Assembly (NCBI RefSeq): GCF_004959775.1 | Contig: NZ_SJZG01000007.1 | Coordinates: 113,302-177,301 of the forward strand | Origin: Agromyces sp. H66 | GTDB lineage: Bacteria > Actinomycetota > Actinomycetes > Actinomycetales > Microbacteriaceae | Length of the DNA: 64,000 bases | Direction of reading: 5' to 3' | Shown here: positions 9,311-18,071 of the stretch, one piece after another | Numbering within the stretch: the first letter of the stretch is position 1 | Layout of the letters: each line of letters starts with the position of its first letter | Position numbers and translations under genes: made by a program | Notes under the pieces: model-generated | The model's database searches: none | The model's input: only the letters and a program-made list of their open reading frames with translations | Told to the model about the DNA's origin: nothing

Positions 9311-10387
9311 ATGGTCGACACCATCCTTCCCGGCATCACCGCACGCCGGGTGCAGACCCCGCGTCTCGCCGCGAACGTCCTCGAGCGTCCGTCGGATGCC
9401 CGGTCCGCCGTCGCGCGCACGGTCCTCTTCGTGCACGGCAACGTCTCGTCGTCGCTGTTCTGGCAGCCGATGATGCGGTCCCTGCCCGCCGACGTGCGTG
9501 CCCTCGCCGTCGACCTCCGCGGGTTCGGCGACAGCGAGACGCTGCCGGTCGACGCGACGCGCGGCGTCCGGGACTTCTCCGACGACGTGGCATCCGTCAT
9601 CGACACGCTCGGCCTCGGCGCCGTGCACCTGGTCGGCTGGAGCATGGGCGGCGGCGTCGCGATGCAGCTGCTCCTCGATCGGCCCGAGCTCGTCGCCTCG
9701 CTCACGTTGCAGGCGCCCGTCTCGCCGTACGGCTTCGGCGGGACCGCGCTCGACGGTTCGCTGCTCACCCCGGATGCCGCGGGCACCGGCGGTGGCGGAG
9801 CGAATCCCGACTTCGTGGCTCGCCTCGCCGCCGGCGACCGCAGCGACGAGGAGGGCTCGCCGCGCGCGGTGTACCGGGCCACGTACGTCGCGGCGGGCAA
9901 CTCGCCGGAGCACGAGGACATCTGGATCGAGTCGATGCTGACGACGAAGACCGGCCTCGACAACTACCCGGGCGACTCCACGCCGTCGGAGAACTGGCCC
10001 GGGTTCGCGCCGGGCGGCCGCGGCATCTTGAACACCATGGCGCCGACGGTGTTCGACACGACGGGCATCGTCGACGTCGACCCGAAGCCGCCGGTGCTCT
10101 GGGTGCACGGCATGCAGGACGCGATCGTCGGCGACGCCTCGTTCTTCGACCTCAACCAGCTCGGAGCCCTCGGGATCATCCCCGGATGGCCCGGCGCCGA
10201 GGTCGCACCGCCGCAGCCCATGATCGCGCAGACCCGTGCCGTGCTCGAGCGCTACGCCGAGCGAGGCGGCTCGTTCACCGAGCTCGAGCTCGCCGACTGC
10301 GGACACTCGCCGCACCTCGAGCACCCCGACGAGTTCCGGGCGGCGCTGCTGGCGCTCATCGAGGGGGCCGACCGCGCGGCGGCCTGA
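9311..10387 (+). CDS. Alpha/beta-fold hydrolase with enlarged cap
   Basis: A 358-residue hydrolase. The oxyanion segment FVHGNVSSSLFW is near residue 40, the nucleophile motif GWSMGGG near 110, and the catalytic His in ADCGHSPHLEHP near the end. It is about 60-90 residues longer than the simple fold; the extra sequence after the nucleophile strand probably forms a lid. The ATG lies 11 bases after scoB with only a weak ribosome site (CTGAACGGAACC). It is the last gene of the operon and is not a paralogue of the hydrolase at 6965 beyond the shared fold. Substrate unknown. Confidence 0.87.
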   Translation: MVDTILPGITARRVQTPRLAANVLERPSDARSAVARTVLFVHGNVSSSLFWQPMMRSLPADVRALAVDLRGFGDSETLPVDATRGVRDFSDDVASVIDTLGLGAVHLVGWSMGGGVAMQLLLDRPELVASLTLQAPVSPYGFGGTALDGSLLTPDAAGTGGGGANPDFVARLAAGDRSDEEGSPRAVYRATYVAAGNSPEHEDIWIESMLTTKTGLDNYPGDSTPSENWPGFAPGGRGILNTMAPTVFDTTGIVDVDPKPPVLWVHGMQDAIVGDASFFDLNQLGALGIIPGWPGAEVAPPQPMIAQTRAVLERYAERGGSFTELELADCGHSPHLEHPDEFRAALLALIEGADRAAA

Positions 10388-10501
10388 CGCTCGCGAACGG
10401 CTCCGATACGGAACCGTGATGCGGCGTGGTGCCCATGGGCGCCGCGCCGCTGGCACGATCGTTGCAGGGCGTCCAGCCCCCGTCACCCACTGAGGAGTCC
10501 G

Positions 10502-11242
10502 ATGTCCCGATCCGTCCGAGTTGGCGCCGTCGCCGGCGCCGTCGCGCTCGTGTTCTCGCTGTCGGGATGTCTCGGCGGCTCCGCGGCGCCGACGTCGACC
10601 CCCGATGTCGCTGCGTCCGCCCCGGAGGCCTCCCCGACACCGACCGCGGAGCCCGTGGACCCGCTGACGACGGTGGCGGCGCTCGTGGCGCGACCCGAGT
10701 CGCTCGAGCTTCGCGACGGTGCGGGTACCGTCGTCGCGTCCCTCGACTACCTGGCACCGGCGGGGCCAGCGATCGAGACGCTGAGCACGGTGTTCGGAGC
10801 CCCTCCGGTGGACGAGGAGCACCCCGGCAACAACCATTTCCCGCCGACGACGGCGCATCGCTGGGACGGCTTCGAACTGTGGGAGAACCGGTTCGTCGAT
10901 CGTTGGGCGGACTTCGCGGCCGAACCTCGAACGCTGAATCGGCCAAGTTACTCCGTCGTGTTCACTGAACCTGCACGGTCGGGGATCGCCCTGACGACCG
11001 TCCACGGGGTCGACGCAGGCACGCCGTGGACGGAACTCGAGGCGATGCCCGGACTGCAGGTGAATCCGAGCGGATGCTCGGGTCCGTACCTCGACTACAT
11101 CGAGCGGGACGAGACGTGGGCCGACGGGAGCGTCCACACCGCGCGAATCGGTGTCGATTTCGTCGACTGGGGTAACTGGGATGCTCCCGTCACCGTCACG
11201 AAGGTCCGCGCACCGATGCCTATCTACGACGGCTGCGCGTGA
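10502..11242 (+). CDS. Predicted lipoprotein of unknown function
   Basis: A 246-residue exported protein. The N-terminus has a basic residue, a hydrophobic stretch and a lipobox (FSLSGC, Cys near 22), so it should be lipid-anchored on the outer membrane face. A Thr/Pro/Ala/Glu-rich linker of about 35 residues follows, then a globular region with several Trp and acidic residues. I recognise no domain. The ATG is preceded by CTGAGGAGTCCG, a good ribosome site. It stands between the catabolic operon and ispG and probably has its own promoter. Confidence 0.8.
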   Translation: MSRSVRVGAVAGAVALVFSLSGCLGGSAAPTSTPDVAASAPEASPTPTAEPVDPLTTVAALVARPESLELRDGAGTVVASLDYLAPAGPAIETLSTVFGAPPVDEEHPGNNHFPPTTAHRWDGFELWENRFVDRWADFAAEPRTLNRPSYSVVFTEPARSGIALTTVHGVDAGTPWTELEAMPGLQVNPSGCSGPYLDYIERDETWADGSVHTARIGVDFVDWGNWDAPVTVTKVRAPMPIYDGCA

Positions 11243-11282
11243 GGCATCCGTTCGATTGAGGAAGCGTTCACCTCGCCGGTCG

Positions 11283-11294
11283 TAGACTCGAACC
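11283..11294 (+). promoter_or_regulatory. Leaderless promoter of ispG
   Basis: The -10 box TAGACT (11283-11288) is followed by exactly six bases and then the GTG start, with no Shine-Dalgarno sequence. This spacing puts the transcription start on or next to the start codon and supports GTG 11295 as the true start. Confidence 0.65.
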
Positions 11295-12446
11295 GTGCCT
11301 GCAGTGAATCTCGGAATGCCCAAAGTCCCTGAGGTCTTGGCCCAGCGACGCAAGTCGCGCCAGATCAAGGTGGGCAAGGTGCTCGTCGGCGGTGACGCCC
11401 AGATCAGCGTGCAGTCGATGACCACGACGCCCACGCCGAACATCAACGCGACCCTCCAGCAGATCGCCGAGCTCACCGCGTCGGGCTGCGACATCGTGCG
11501 CGTGGCCGTACCGAGCCGCGACGATGCCGAGGCGCTGCCGATCATCGCGAAGAAGAGCCAGATCCCGGTCATCGCCGACATCCACTTCCAGCCGAACTAC
11601 GTGTACGCCGCGATCGACGCCGGGTGCGCCGCCGTCCGCGTGAACCCGGGCAATATCCGCAAGTTCGACGACCAGGTCGGCGAGATCGCCCGGCGTGCGA
11701 AAGAGGCGGGGGTGTCGATCCGCATCGGCGTGAACGCGGGCTCGCTCGACCCGCGCCTACTCGAGAAGTACGGCAAGGCCACGCCCGAGGCGCTCGTCGA
11801 GAGCGCCGTGTGGGAGGCGAGCCTCTTCGAGGAGCACGACTTCCACGACTTCAAGATCTCGGTGAAGCACAACGACCCGATCGTCATGGTGAAGGCCTAC
11901 CGCCTGCTCGCCGAGCGGGGCGACTGGCCGCTGCACCTCGGCGTGACCGAGGCCGGCCCGGCCTTCCAGGGCACCATCAAGAGCGCCACCGCCTTCGGCA
12001 TCCTCCTCGCCGAGGGCATCGGCGACACCATCCGCGTGTCGCTGTCGGCCCCGCCCGTCGAAGAGGTCAAGGTCGGCCTGCAGATCCTGCAGTCGCTGAA
12101 CCTCCGCGAGCGCAAGCTCGAGATCGTGTCGTGCCCCTCGTGCGGGCGCGCGCAGGTCGACGTCTACAAGCTTGCGAACGACGTCACCGCCGGTCTCGAG
12201 GGCATGAGCGTGCCGCTGCGGGTCGCCGTCATGGGTTGCGTCGTCAACGGACCGGGCGAGGCACGCGAGGCCGACCTCGGCGTGGCATCCGGCAACGGCA
12301 AGGGCCAGATCTTCGTGAAGGGCGAGGTCATCAAGACCGTGCCCGAGTCGGAGATCGTCGAGACGCTCATCGCCGAGGCGAACCGCATCGCCGACGAGAT
12401 GGGCGCGGATGCCCCGACCGGCACGCCGCAGGTGCTGACGCCGTAG
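11295..12446 (+). CDS. ispG: 4-hydroxy-3-methylbut-2-enyl diphosphate synthase (flavodoxin type), IspG
   Basis: A 383-residue enzyme of the MEP isoprenoid pathway, reducing MEcPP to HMBPP with a [4Fe-4S] cluster. Visible features are the N-terminal TIM-barrel region ([31 protein letters not shown]) and the C-terminal cluster ligands in SCPSCGR and [11 protein letters not shown], followed by the conserved basic tail. Length is standard for actinobacteria. The GTG start is set by the leaderless promoter immediately upstream. A glycosyltransferase gene begins 11 bases after its stop. Confidence 0.97.
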   Translation: MPAVNLGMPKVPEVLAQRRKSRQIKVGKVLVGGDAQISVQSMTTTPTPNINATLQQIAELTASGCDIVRVAVPSRDDAEALPIIAKKSQIPVIADIHFQPNYVYAAIDAGCAAVRVNPGNIRKFDDQVGEIARRAKEAGVSIRIGVNAGSLDPRLLEKYGKATPEALVESAVWEASLFEEHDFHDFKISVKHNDPIVMVKAYRLLAERGDWPLHLGVTEAGPAFQGTIKSATAFGILLAEGIGDTIRVSLSAPPVEEVKVGLQILQSLNLRERKLEIVSCPSCGRAQVDVYKLANDVTAGLEGMSVPLRVAVMGCVVNGPGEAREADLGVASGNGKGQIFVKGEVIKTVPESEIVETLIAEANRIADEMGADAPTGTPQVLTP

Positions 12447-12457
12447 GCGCGACCGAG

Positions 12458-13585
12458 GTGGCGCACTTCCTCTCCGTACTGCCGCTCGCCGGGGGGAACG
12501 TGTCGCCGACGCTCCTCATCGCCGAGGAGCTCGAGTCGCGCGGCCACCGGGTCCGCATCCTCGGTCACGCGGGCCTCGTTCCCGAGCTCGAGCGAGCGGG
12601 TCTCGCCGGGCGGCTCGAGGCGTTCGAACGGGCTCGGCCGTGGAATCCGCGCGTCGCCGATCCGGGCGTGCGGAGCATGCTCGCCTGGTTGCCGCTCGCA
12701 TCGGATCGGGGGATCGGGCGCGACCTCGAAGCGGCGATCGCACGCGAGCGTCCCGATGCCCTGCTCGTCGACTGCATGGTGCCGGGTGCACTCGACGCGA
12801 CGCGACGCAGCGGCATCCCGGCGGCGATGTTCCTGCACACTCTGCTCGGGTACTGGGAAGGGCAGTGGTCGCCGCGCTCGCCGATGGGACTGTGGCTCCG
12901 CGCGACGGGCACGTCGCCGTTCGCGCGCGACCGGATGCCGCAGACGCTGGTGCTCGCGACCGACCCCGAGTTCGACCAGGTGGGCGCCGGGCGCATCCCG
13001 CGCGACCGCATCGTCCAAGTCGGTCCGGTCATCCCCGACGCCGTTCCCCCGCAGACGACGGATCGCGACGGTCACGTACTCGTGAGCTTCAGCACGATCG
13101 CCTATCCCGGGCAACTCGATGCGATCGCGAGGGTCATCAGGGCGCTCGCCGATCTCGGCGTGCGCGCCGTCGTCACGGCAGGTCCGGCCATCGATCCCGC
13201 CGCGCTGCCGGCCCCGCCGGGCATTGAGGTGCGCGGTTTCGGCGACCACGGGTCGCTGCTGCGTTCGGCCCGGCTGCTCATCGGGCACGGCGGCCACGGC
13301 ACCACGATGCGTGCGCTGGCGGCAGGCGTGCCAGTGCTCGTCGTGCCGATGACGCGCCATGCCGACCATCATCTCGTCGCCGCCGCGGTCGCGCGCGCGG
13401 GGGTGGGTGGGCAGGCCGACAAGGACGTCACGCCCGCCGAACTGCGCGCCGCGATCGCGGGCGTGCTCGAGAGCCCCGCCACGACGGCGCGTGTGCGGCG
13501 GTTGGGCGAGCGATTGCGTCGGTCGTCGGGGGCCGAGCGTGCCGCCGACGTGCTCGAACGCCTTCCGGCAACTCCGAGCGCGTGA
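12458..13585 (+). CDS. UGT/MGT-type glycosyltransferase (paralogue 1)
   Basis: A 375-residue GT-B glycosyltransferase of the macrolide/erythromycin-type family (GT1). The N-terminal acceptor domain starts with LPLAGGNVSPTLLIAEEL, and the C-terminal nucleotide-sugar domain carries LLIGHGGHGTTMRALAAGVP followed by VPMTRHADHH. The frame is open well upstream, but GTG 12458 is the first start after the ispG stop that gives the full fold; the spacing suggests coupling with ispG. It is clearly related to the minus-strand gene at 19658-20791. The acceptor is unknown; small hydrophobic molecules are usual for the family. Confidence 0.85.
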   Translation: MAHFLSVLPLAGGNVSPTLLIAEELESRGHRVRILGHAGLVPELERAGLAGRLEAFERARPWNPRVADPGVRSMLAWLPLASDRGIGRDLEAAIARERPDALLVDCMVPGALDATRRSGIPAAMFLHTLLGYWEGQWSPRSPMGLWLRATGTSPFARDRMPQTLVLATDPEFDQVGAGRIPRDRIVQVGPVIPDAVPPQTTDRDGHVLVSFSTIAYPGQLDAIARVIRALADLGVRAVVTAGPAIDPAALPAPPGIEVRGFGDHGSLLRSARLLIGHGGHGTTMRALAAGVPVLVVPMTRHADHHLVAAAVARAGVGGQADKDVTPAELRAAIAGVLESPATTARVRRLGERLRRSSGAERAADVLERLPATPSA

Positions 13586-13615
13586 TCCAGGAGCCGTCGG
13601 GGTGACGGGGTGACG

Positions 13616-13765
13616 CTACTCGCCGGCGTCGGTGATGTCGACGTCGAGGTGCTCGGTGGCGTCGGGATCCCTTGGCAGGCCGTCCTCGCGGGGGCGGTCG
13701 GGATCGGTCGCCGCTCCCTCCTCGGTGCCGTCGTCGGGCGAGACGATGGGGTCGGGGTTGCTCAT
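13616..13765 (-). CDS. Small acidic protein, 49 residues
   Basis: A small hypothetical protein rich in Asp, Glu and Pro (PDPIVSPDDGTEEG near the start, HLDVDITDAGE at the end). It has no Cys, membrane segment or recognised domain. Start chosen at 13765 because AAGGAG lies about seven bases upstream of that ATG; an upstream in-frame start at 13804 lacks one. It is convergent with the glycosyltransferase and lies between it and the ribonuclease. Such disordered acidic proteins are common in Microbacteriaceae; no function can be assigned. Confidence 0.55.
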   Translation of the reverse strand: MSNPDPIVSPDDGTEEGAATDPDRPREDGLPRDPDATEHLDVDITDAGE

Positions 13766-13865
13766 GATGAAGCTCCTTCGTTCGATCCCACCGTCGCATC
13801 CCACGTCGGCACGCGCACGGGGCTTGACAGTTGATTCCGGCTGCGGAGGGCGTACGAGCCGTCGG

Positions 13866-15302
13866 TCAGTCGAGTGCGGTCCTGAATCCGACCGACCCCG
13901 AGCGGATGTCGGCGTGCTCGAGCACGACCGCGATGCGCTCGCCGGCGCTGATCTCGTGCACCGCCCGGCACTTCGCCGTGACCGCGGGTTCCGCGAGCTG
14001 GATCAGCGCGTCGTCGTCGCCTCGGAGTTCGAGCACCGTCGCGGTGAACCGCTCGCCGACCCGGTCGGACAACACCGCGGCCTCGACCCGGTCGACGGAT
14101 GCCGCTTCGAGCCGACTCGCCCGTTGCGACGATGCGCCCATCAGCGACGGGAGCTCGTGCAGCGAATCCTGGGCCCAGCCCGGCACGGGACGACCGGTGC
14201 TCAGCGCCTCGCACACGACGAGGCCCCAGCGGTCGACGAGGCGGCGGAGGGGTGCGGTGACGTGCGCATACGGCGCCGCGAGCGCGGACTGGATCGGGTC
14301 GGCGGGCACGTCGCCGTCCATGGCGACGTAGCCTGCGCCGCGGAACAGGCCGGTCGCCGCCTGCATGATCGCGAGGGAAGCGGGGTCGTCGCGATCGAGG
14401 GTGCGGAGGTACTCGCCATAGGCGACGCCCTCGGCCCACGGGCGGCCGAGGGTCTCCGTCTGCGTGCGGAACGCGGCGATCCGCTCCTCGGTCGGCTTCG
14501 GCATGGTGCGCAGCACGCCGACCCGGGCCTCGAGCATGAGCTCGGCGGCGGCCATCCCCGTCATCAGTGAGAGCTGCGCGTTCCAGGATTCGACGGGAAG
14601 CAACCGGCGCCGCCTGAGTTCGTAGTGACCGTGGTCGGTGCGGACGATCTCCTCATCGGGCACGTTCAGGCTGGCACCCCCGCGTGCGCGTTCCTGCTCG
14701 ATACGGGCGAGTCCGATCTCACGGAGCAGGTCGAGCGGGTCGCCGGTCTCCGCGTCGATGCGTTCCTGCGCCTCGACGTAGTCGAGCTGTTCGCGGGAGC
14801 GCACGAGCGCCCGCTCCAGCCGGGTGGCCTCGACCGCACCCGAGTCATCCAGCACGAACGACCAGAGGTAGGCGCTCCGGTCGACGCCCGGCAGGAGCGA
14901 CACGCGGTCCTCGCTCAGGATGGGCGGGTGCAACGGCACCCGGCCGTCGGCGGCGTACAGCGTCTGCCCCCGCCCGCGGGCCTCGAGATCGACGGCACCT
15001 CCGGGGTGCACGAAGCCCGCGACATCCGCGATCGCGTAGTGCACGAGGTAGCCGCCCGGCCGACGCTCGAGGTGCAGCGCCTGGTCGAGATCCATCGAAC
15101 CGGGCGGGTCGATCGTCAGCATCGGCAGGTCCCGGCGGTCGACCTCGGGTTCGGGGATGGCGGATGCCGCGGCCGCGGCCTCGGCCAGCACGTCAGCGGG
15201 AAACGACCCGGGCAGCTCGAGCTCGACCCGGAGCTCGGCGAGCGCCTCCGCGAGCTCGCCCTGGGCCGCGGAGACCGCGATGCGGGACCGGCGTTGGGGC
15301 AT
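13866..15302 (-). CDS. RNB-domain exoribonuclease (RNase II/R family, short actinobacterial form)
   Basis: A 478-residue protein with the RNB catalytic domain from about residue 60 to 370 and a short C-terminal extension; the cold-shock and S1 domains of full RNase R are not evident. The metal-binding motif reads IDPPGSMDLDQAL, so three of the four canonical acidic residues are kept and the fourth is Gln. RNB enzymes degrade RNA 3' to 5' in the cytoplasm. The ATG at 15302 lies six bases after TAGGCT on the minus strand, indicating a leaderless mRNA, divergent from proS. Confidence 0.9.
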   Translation of the reverse strand: MPQRRSRIAVSAAQGELAEALAELRVELELPGSFPADVLAEAAAAASAIPEPEVDRRDLPMLTIDPPGSMDLDQALHLERRPGGYLVHYAIADVAGFVHPGGAVDLEARGRGQTLYAADGRVPLHPPILSEDRVSLLPGVDRSAYLWSFVLDDSGAVEATRLERALVRSREQLDYVEAQERIDAETGDPLDLLREIGLARIEQERARGGASLNVPDEEIVRTDHGHYELRRRRLLPVESWNAQLSLMTGMAAAELMLEARVGVLRTMPKPTEERIAAFRTQTETLGRPWAEGVAYGEYLRTLDRDDPASLAIMQAATGLFRGAGYVAMDGDVPADPIQSALAAPYAHVTAPLRRLVDRWGLVVCEALSTGRPVPGWAQDSLHELPSLMGASSQRASRLEAASVDRVEAAVLSDRVGERFTATVLELRGDDDALIQLAEPAVTAKCRAVHEISAGERIAVVLEHADIRSGSVGFRTALD

Positions 15303-15308
15303 GCGCCA

Positions 15309-15335
15309 AGCCTAGGCGGACCGCGCAACTAGAAT
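15309..15335. promoter_or_regulatory. Divergent leaderless promoters, RNB ribonuclease / proS
   Basis: The minus-strand -10 (TAGGCT, 15309-15314) lies six bases from the ribonuclease ATG. The plus-strand -10 (TAGAAT, 15330-15335) lies six bases from the proS GTG. No ribosome site precedes either start. The two boxes are only 15 bases apart, so the polymerases would compete. Confidence 0.6.
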
Positions 15336-15341
15336 CGTCGG

Positions 15342-17162
15342 GTGCCCACTCGCCTCTCCAACTACTTCCTCCGCACGCTCCGCGAAGACCCCGCCGACGC
15401 CGAGGTCGCGAGCCACCGACTGCTGGTGCGCGCCGGCTACATCCGCCGCCAGGCGCCGGGCGTGTTCGCGTGGCTGCCGATCGGCCTGCGGGTCAAGGCG
15501 AAGATCGAGCAGATCATCCGCGAGGAGATGACCGCCGCCGGCGCGCACGAGGTGCACTTCCCGGCGCTCCTGCCCCGAGACCCGTACGAGGTCACCAACC
15601 GTTGGACCGAGTACGGAGAGGGCGTGTTCCGCCTGCAGGACCGCAAGGGCGCCGACTACCTGCTCGCCCCGACGCACGAGGAGGTCTTCACGCTGCTCGT
15701 GAAGGACCTCTACTCCTCGTACAAGGACCTGCCGCTCACCATCTACCAGATCCAGGACAAGTACCGCGACGAGGCGCGTCCGCGCGCCGGGCTTCTGCGC
15801 GGCCGCGAGTTCACGATGAAGGACGCGTACTCGTTCGACGTCGACGACGCGGGCCTCGACGAGAGCTACCGGAAGCAGCGCGACGCGTACGAACGCATCT
15901 TCGCCAGGCTCGGCCTCGACTACGTCATCGTCGAGGCGGATGCCGGGGCGATGGGCGGCTCGAAGAGCGAGGAGTTCCTGCACCCGAGCCCCGTCGGAGA
16001 GGACACGTTCGTGCGGTCGGCGGGCGGATACGCCGCGAACGTCGAGGCGTTCCGCACGATCGCGCCCGAGCCGATCCCGTACGACGGGCTTCCCGCGCCG
16101 GTCGTGCTCGACTCCCCGAACACGCCGACCATCACGACGCTGGTCGACCTCGCCAACGCCGAGTACCCGCGCCCCGACGGGCGGCCCTGGACGGCGGCCG
16201 ACACGCTGAAGAACGTCGTGCTCGCGCTCACCCACCTCGACGGCACGCGCGAGGTCGTGGTCGTCGGCCTGCCCGGCGACCGCGACATCGAGCTGAAGCG
16301 CGCCGAGGTGGCCTTCGCCCCGGCTGAGGTCGAGGCGGCGACCGAAGCCGACTTCGCGAAGCATCCCGGACTCGTGAAGGGGTACATCGGCCCGTGGTCG
16401 CCCGACGGTCCCGTGCTCGGTGCGGAGTCGTCGACCGGCATCCGCTTCTTCGTCGACCCTCGCGTCGTCGACGGCACCGAGTGGATCACCGGGGCCAACC
16501 TCGACGAGAAGCACGTGTTCGGGCTCGTCGCGGGGCGCGACTTCACCGCCGACGGCGTGGTCGAGGCGGCCGACGTGCGCGCCGGCGACCCGGCCCCCGA
16601 CGGCTCCGGACCGGTCGAGCTGGCCCGCGGCGTGGAGATCGGCCACGTGTTCCAGCTCGGACGCAAGTACGCCGACGCGCTGGGCCTGAAGGTGCTCGAC
16701 GAGAACGGCAAGCTCGTCACGGTCACGATGGGCTCGTACGGGATCGGTGTCACGCGCATCATGGCGATCATCGCCGAGGGCCACCACGACGACAAGGGCA
16801 TCGTGTGGCCCGCGTCGGTCGCGCCGTTCGACGTGCACGTGCTCGCCACCGGCAAGGACGAGCGGGTCTTCGAGGCGGCCGAGGAGGTCGCCGCCGACCT
16901 CGAGCGCGCGGGGTACGAGGTGCTCTACGACGACCGTCCGAAGGTCTCGCCCGGCGTGAAGTTCGGCGACGCCGAGCTCATCGGCGTGCCGAAGATCGTG
17001 ATCGCCGGGCGCGGCGTCGCCGACGGCCTCGTCGAGGTCTGGGACCGCGCGTCGGGCGACCGCGTCACGGTGCCGATCGGCGAGGTCGTGGATGAGCTGC
17101 GCCGCGAGGCGCCGGGCGGCTCGGGCGACCCGGACGCCCCCGTGGCGAACGCCTCGGTCTGA
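15342..17162 (+). CDS. proS: Prolyl-tRNA synthetase, bacterial type
   Basis: A 606-residue class II aminoacyl-tRNA synthetase charging tRNA-Pro. Motif 1 is in the N-terminal region ([20 protein letters not shown]), motif 2 in [26 protein letters not shown] sequence near residue 140-160, a large editing insertion occupies about 220-400, and motif 3 ([10 protein letters not shown]) is near 464-473. The anticodon-binding domain is C-terminal. Length is close to the usual bacterial form. The GTG start is fixed by the leaderless promoter. It is convergent with the DUF1206 gene, with 6 bases between stops. Confidence 0.97.
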   Translation: MPTRLSNYFLRTLREDPADAEVASHRLLVRAGYIRRQAPGVFAWLPIGLRVKAKIEQIIREEMTAAGAHEVHFPALLPRDPYEVTNRWTEYGEGVFRLQDRKGADYLLAPTHEEVFTLLVKDLYSSYKDLPLTIYQIQDKYRDEARPRAGLLRGREFTMKDAYSFDVDDAGLDESYRKQRDAYERIFARLGLDYVIVEADAGAMGGSKSEEFLHPSPVGEDTFVRSAGGYAANVEAFRTIAPEPIPYDGLPAPVVLDSPNTPTITTLVDLANAEYPRPDGRPWTAADTLKNVVLALTHLDGTREVVVVGLPGDRDIELKRAEVAFAPAEVEAATEADFAKHPGLVKGYIGPWSPDGPVLGAESSTGIRFFVDPRVVDGTEWITGANLDEKHVFGLVAGRDFTADGVVEAADVRAGDPAPDGSGPVELARGVEIGHVFQLGRKYADALGLKVLDENGKLVTVTMGSYGIGVTRIMAIIAEGHHDDKGIVWPASVAPFDVHVLATGKDERVFEAAEEVAADLERAGYEVLYDDRPKVSPGVKFGDAELIGVPKIVIAGRGVADGLVEVWDRASGDRVTVPIGEVVDELRREAPGGSGDPDAPVANASV

Positions 17163-17168
17163 CGCCGG

Positions 17169-17978
17169 TCAGAGCCGGGCGTACTTGGCGCGGGCGAAGC
17201 AGTACACGCCGTAGACCACGAGTCCGGCGCCCACCAGCCACAGGATCACCTGCCCGAACGGCAGGTCGGCGAGGCTCTTCAGCGCCGCGTCGAGCCCGCC
17301 GGCCTTCTCGGGATCGTGGGTCAGCGCGGCCACGAGGAACAGCACGCCGACGACCCCGATGGCGATGCCCTTCGCGACATAGCCGACGATGCCGAGGGTG
17401 CGCACGCCGTCGCCGACCTTGCCGGCCGGCAGCGACAGCTGCTTCTCGAACGATCGCCTGACGCCGCGCACGACGAACGCGACTCCGACGCCGAGCGTCA
17501 CGAGCCCGATGAGCACGACCAGCACGATGCCGCCGGGTGCGGCGAGCAGCTGCGCGGTCATGGTCTCGCTGGACTGGGATGAGTCGGACCGCCCGCCGAG
17601 TGCGTAGGTGAGCGCGGTGGCGCCGATCGCGATGTAGGCGATCGCCGTGCCGAGGTACTTGATGCGCCGTCCCCACTTCTTCTTCGTGTCGGGGTCGCGT
17701 TCGACGACCGCTTCGCCGATCTGCCACACGCCGAGCGCGAAGAGCCCGAGCGCGATGACCCACAGCACGACCATGCCGAAGGGCACGCGCGAGACCTGCT
17801 CCATCGCACCACCCTGGTCGGCCTCGCCGCCGCCGGCGTCGACCGCGACCGAGATGGCGATGGCGCCGATGACAACGTGCACGATGCCGAGCACCACATA
17901 GCCCACTCGGGCCATGGCGCGGAAGGTGCGCGAGCTCCGGGCCGAGCGGGCGACGGCTTTGCCGGTGTCCGTGTTCAT
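17169..17978 (-). CDS. DUF1206 membrane protein
   Basis: A 269-residue membrane protein with six predicted helices arranged as three DUF1206 repeats of about 75 residues. Each repeat has two helices with Gly-Tyr/Gly-x-Gly patterns (RVGYVVLGIVHVVIGA, KYLGTAIAYIAIGATAL, GIVGYVAKGIAIGVVG). The function of DUF1206 is unknown. The ATG at 17978 lies six bases after TACGCT on the minus strand, so the mRNA is probably leaderless. It is transcribed towards proS and away from the AGCS symporter gene on the same strand. Confidence 0.85.
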   Translation of the reverse strand: MNTDTGKAVARSARSSRTFRAMARVGYVVLGIVHVVIGAIAISVAVDAGGGEADQGGAMEQVSRVPFGMVVLWVIALGLFALGVWQIGEAVVERDPDTKKKWGRRIKYLGTAIAYIAIGATALTYALGGRSDSSQSSETMTAQLLAAPGGIVLVVLIGLVTLGVGVAFVVRGVRRSFEKQLSLPAGKVGDGVRTLGIVGYVAKGIAIGVVGVLFLVAALTHDPEKAGGLDAALKSLADLPFGQVILWLVGAGLVVYGVYCFARAKYARL

Positions 17979-18071
17979 GCGGTCAGCGTAGCCACGGCGG
18001 TCTCGGCGACGCGCCCCCTTGCGAACGCGCCCGAGATCGTGCTCGGCGAAGGGTCGGGGAGCTGCGCGCGC

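Noticed and set aside
10450..10466. CTGGCACGATCGTTGCA, a near-perfect sigma-54 (-24/-12) promoter upstream of the lipoprotein gene.
   Set aside because: Actinobacteria lack RpoN as a rule and no sigma-54 activator is in the window. The match is probably chance; CACGAT within it could serve as an ordinary -10.
13824..13829. TTGACA as a plus-strand -35 upstream of an open frame.
   Set aside because: No suitable -10 lies 16-18 bases downstream, and it would drive transcription antisense to the RNB ribonuclease gene.
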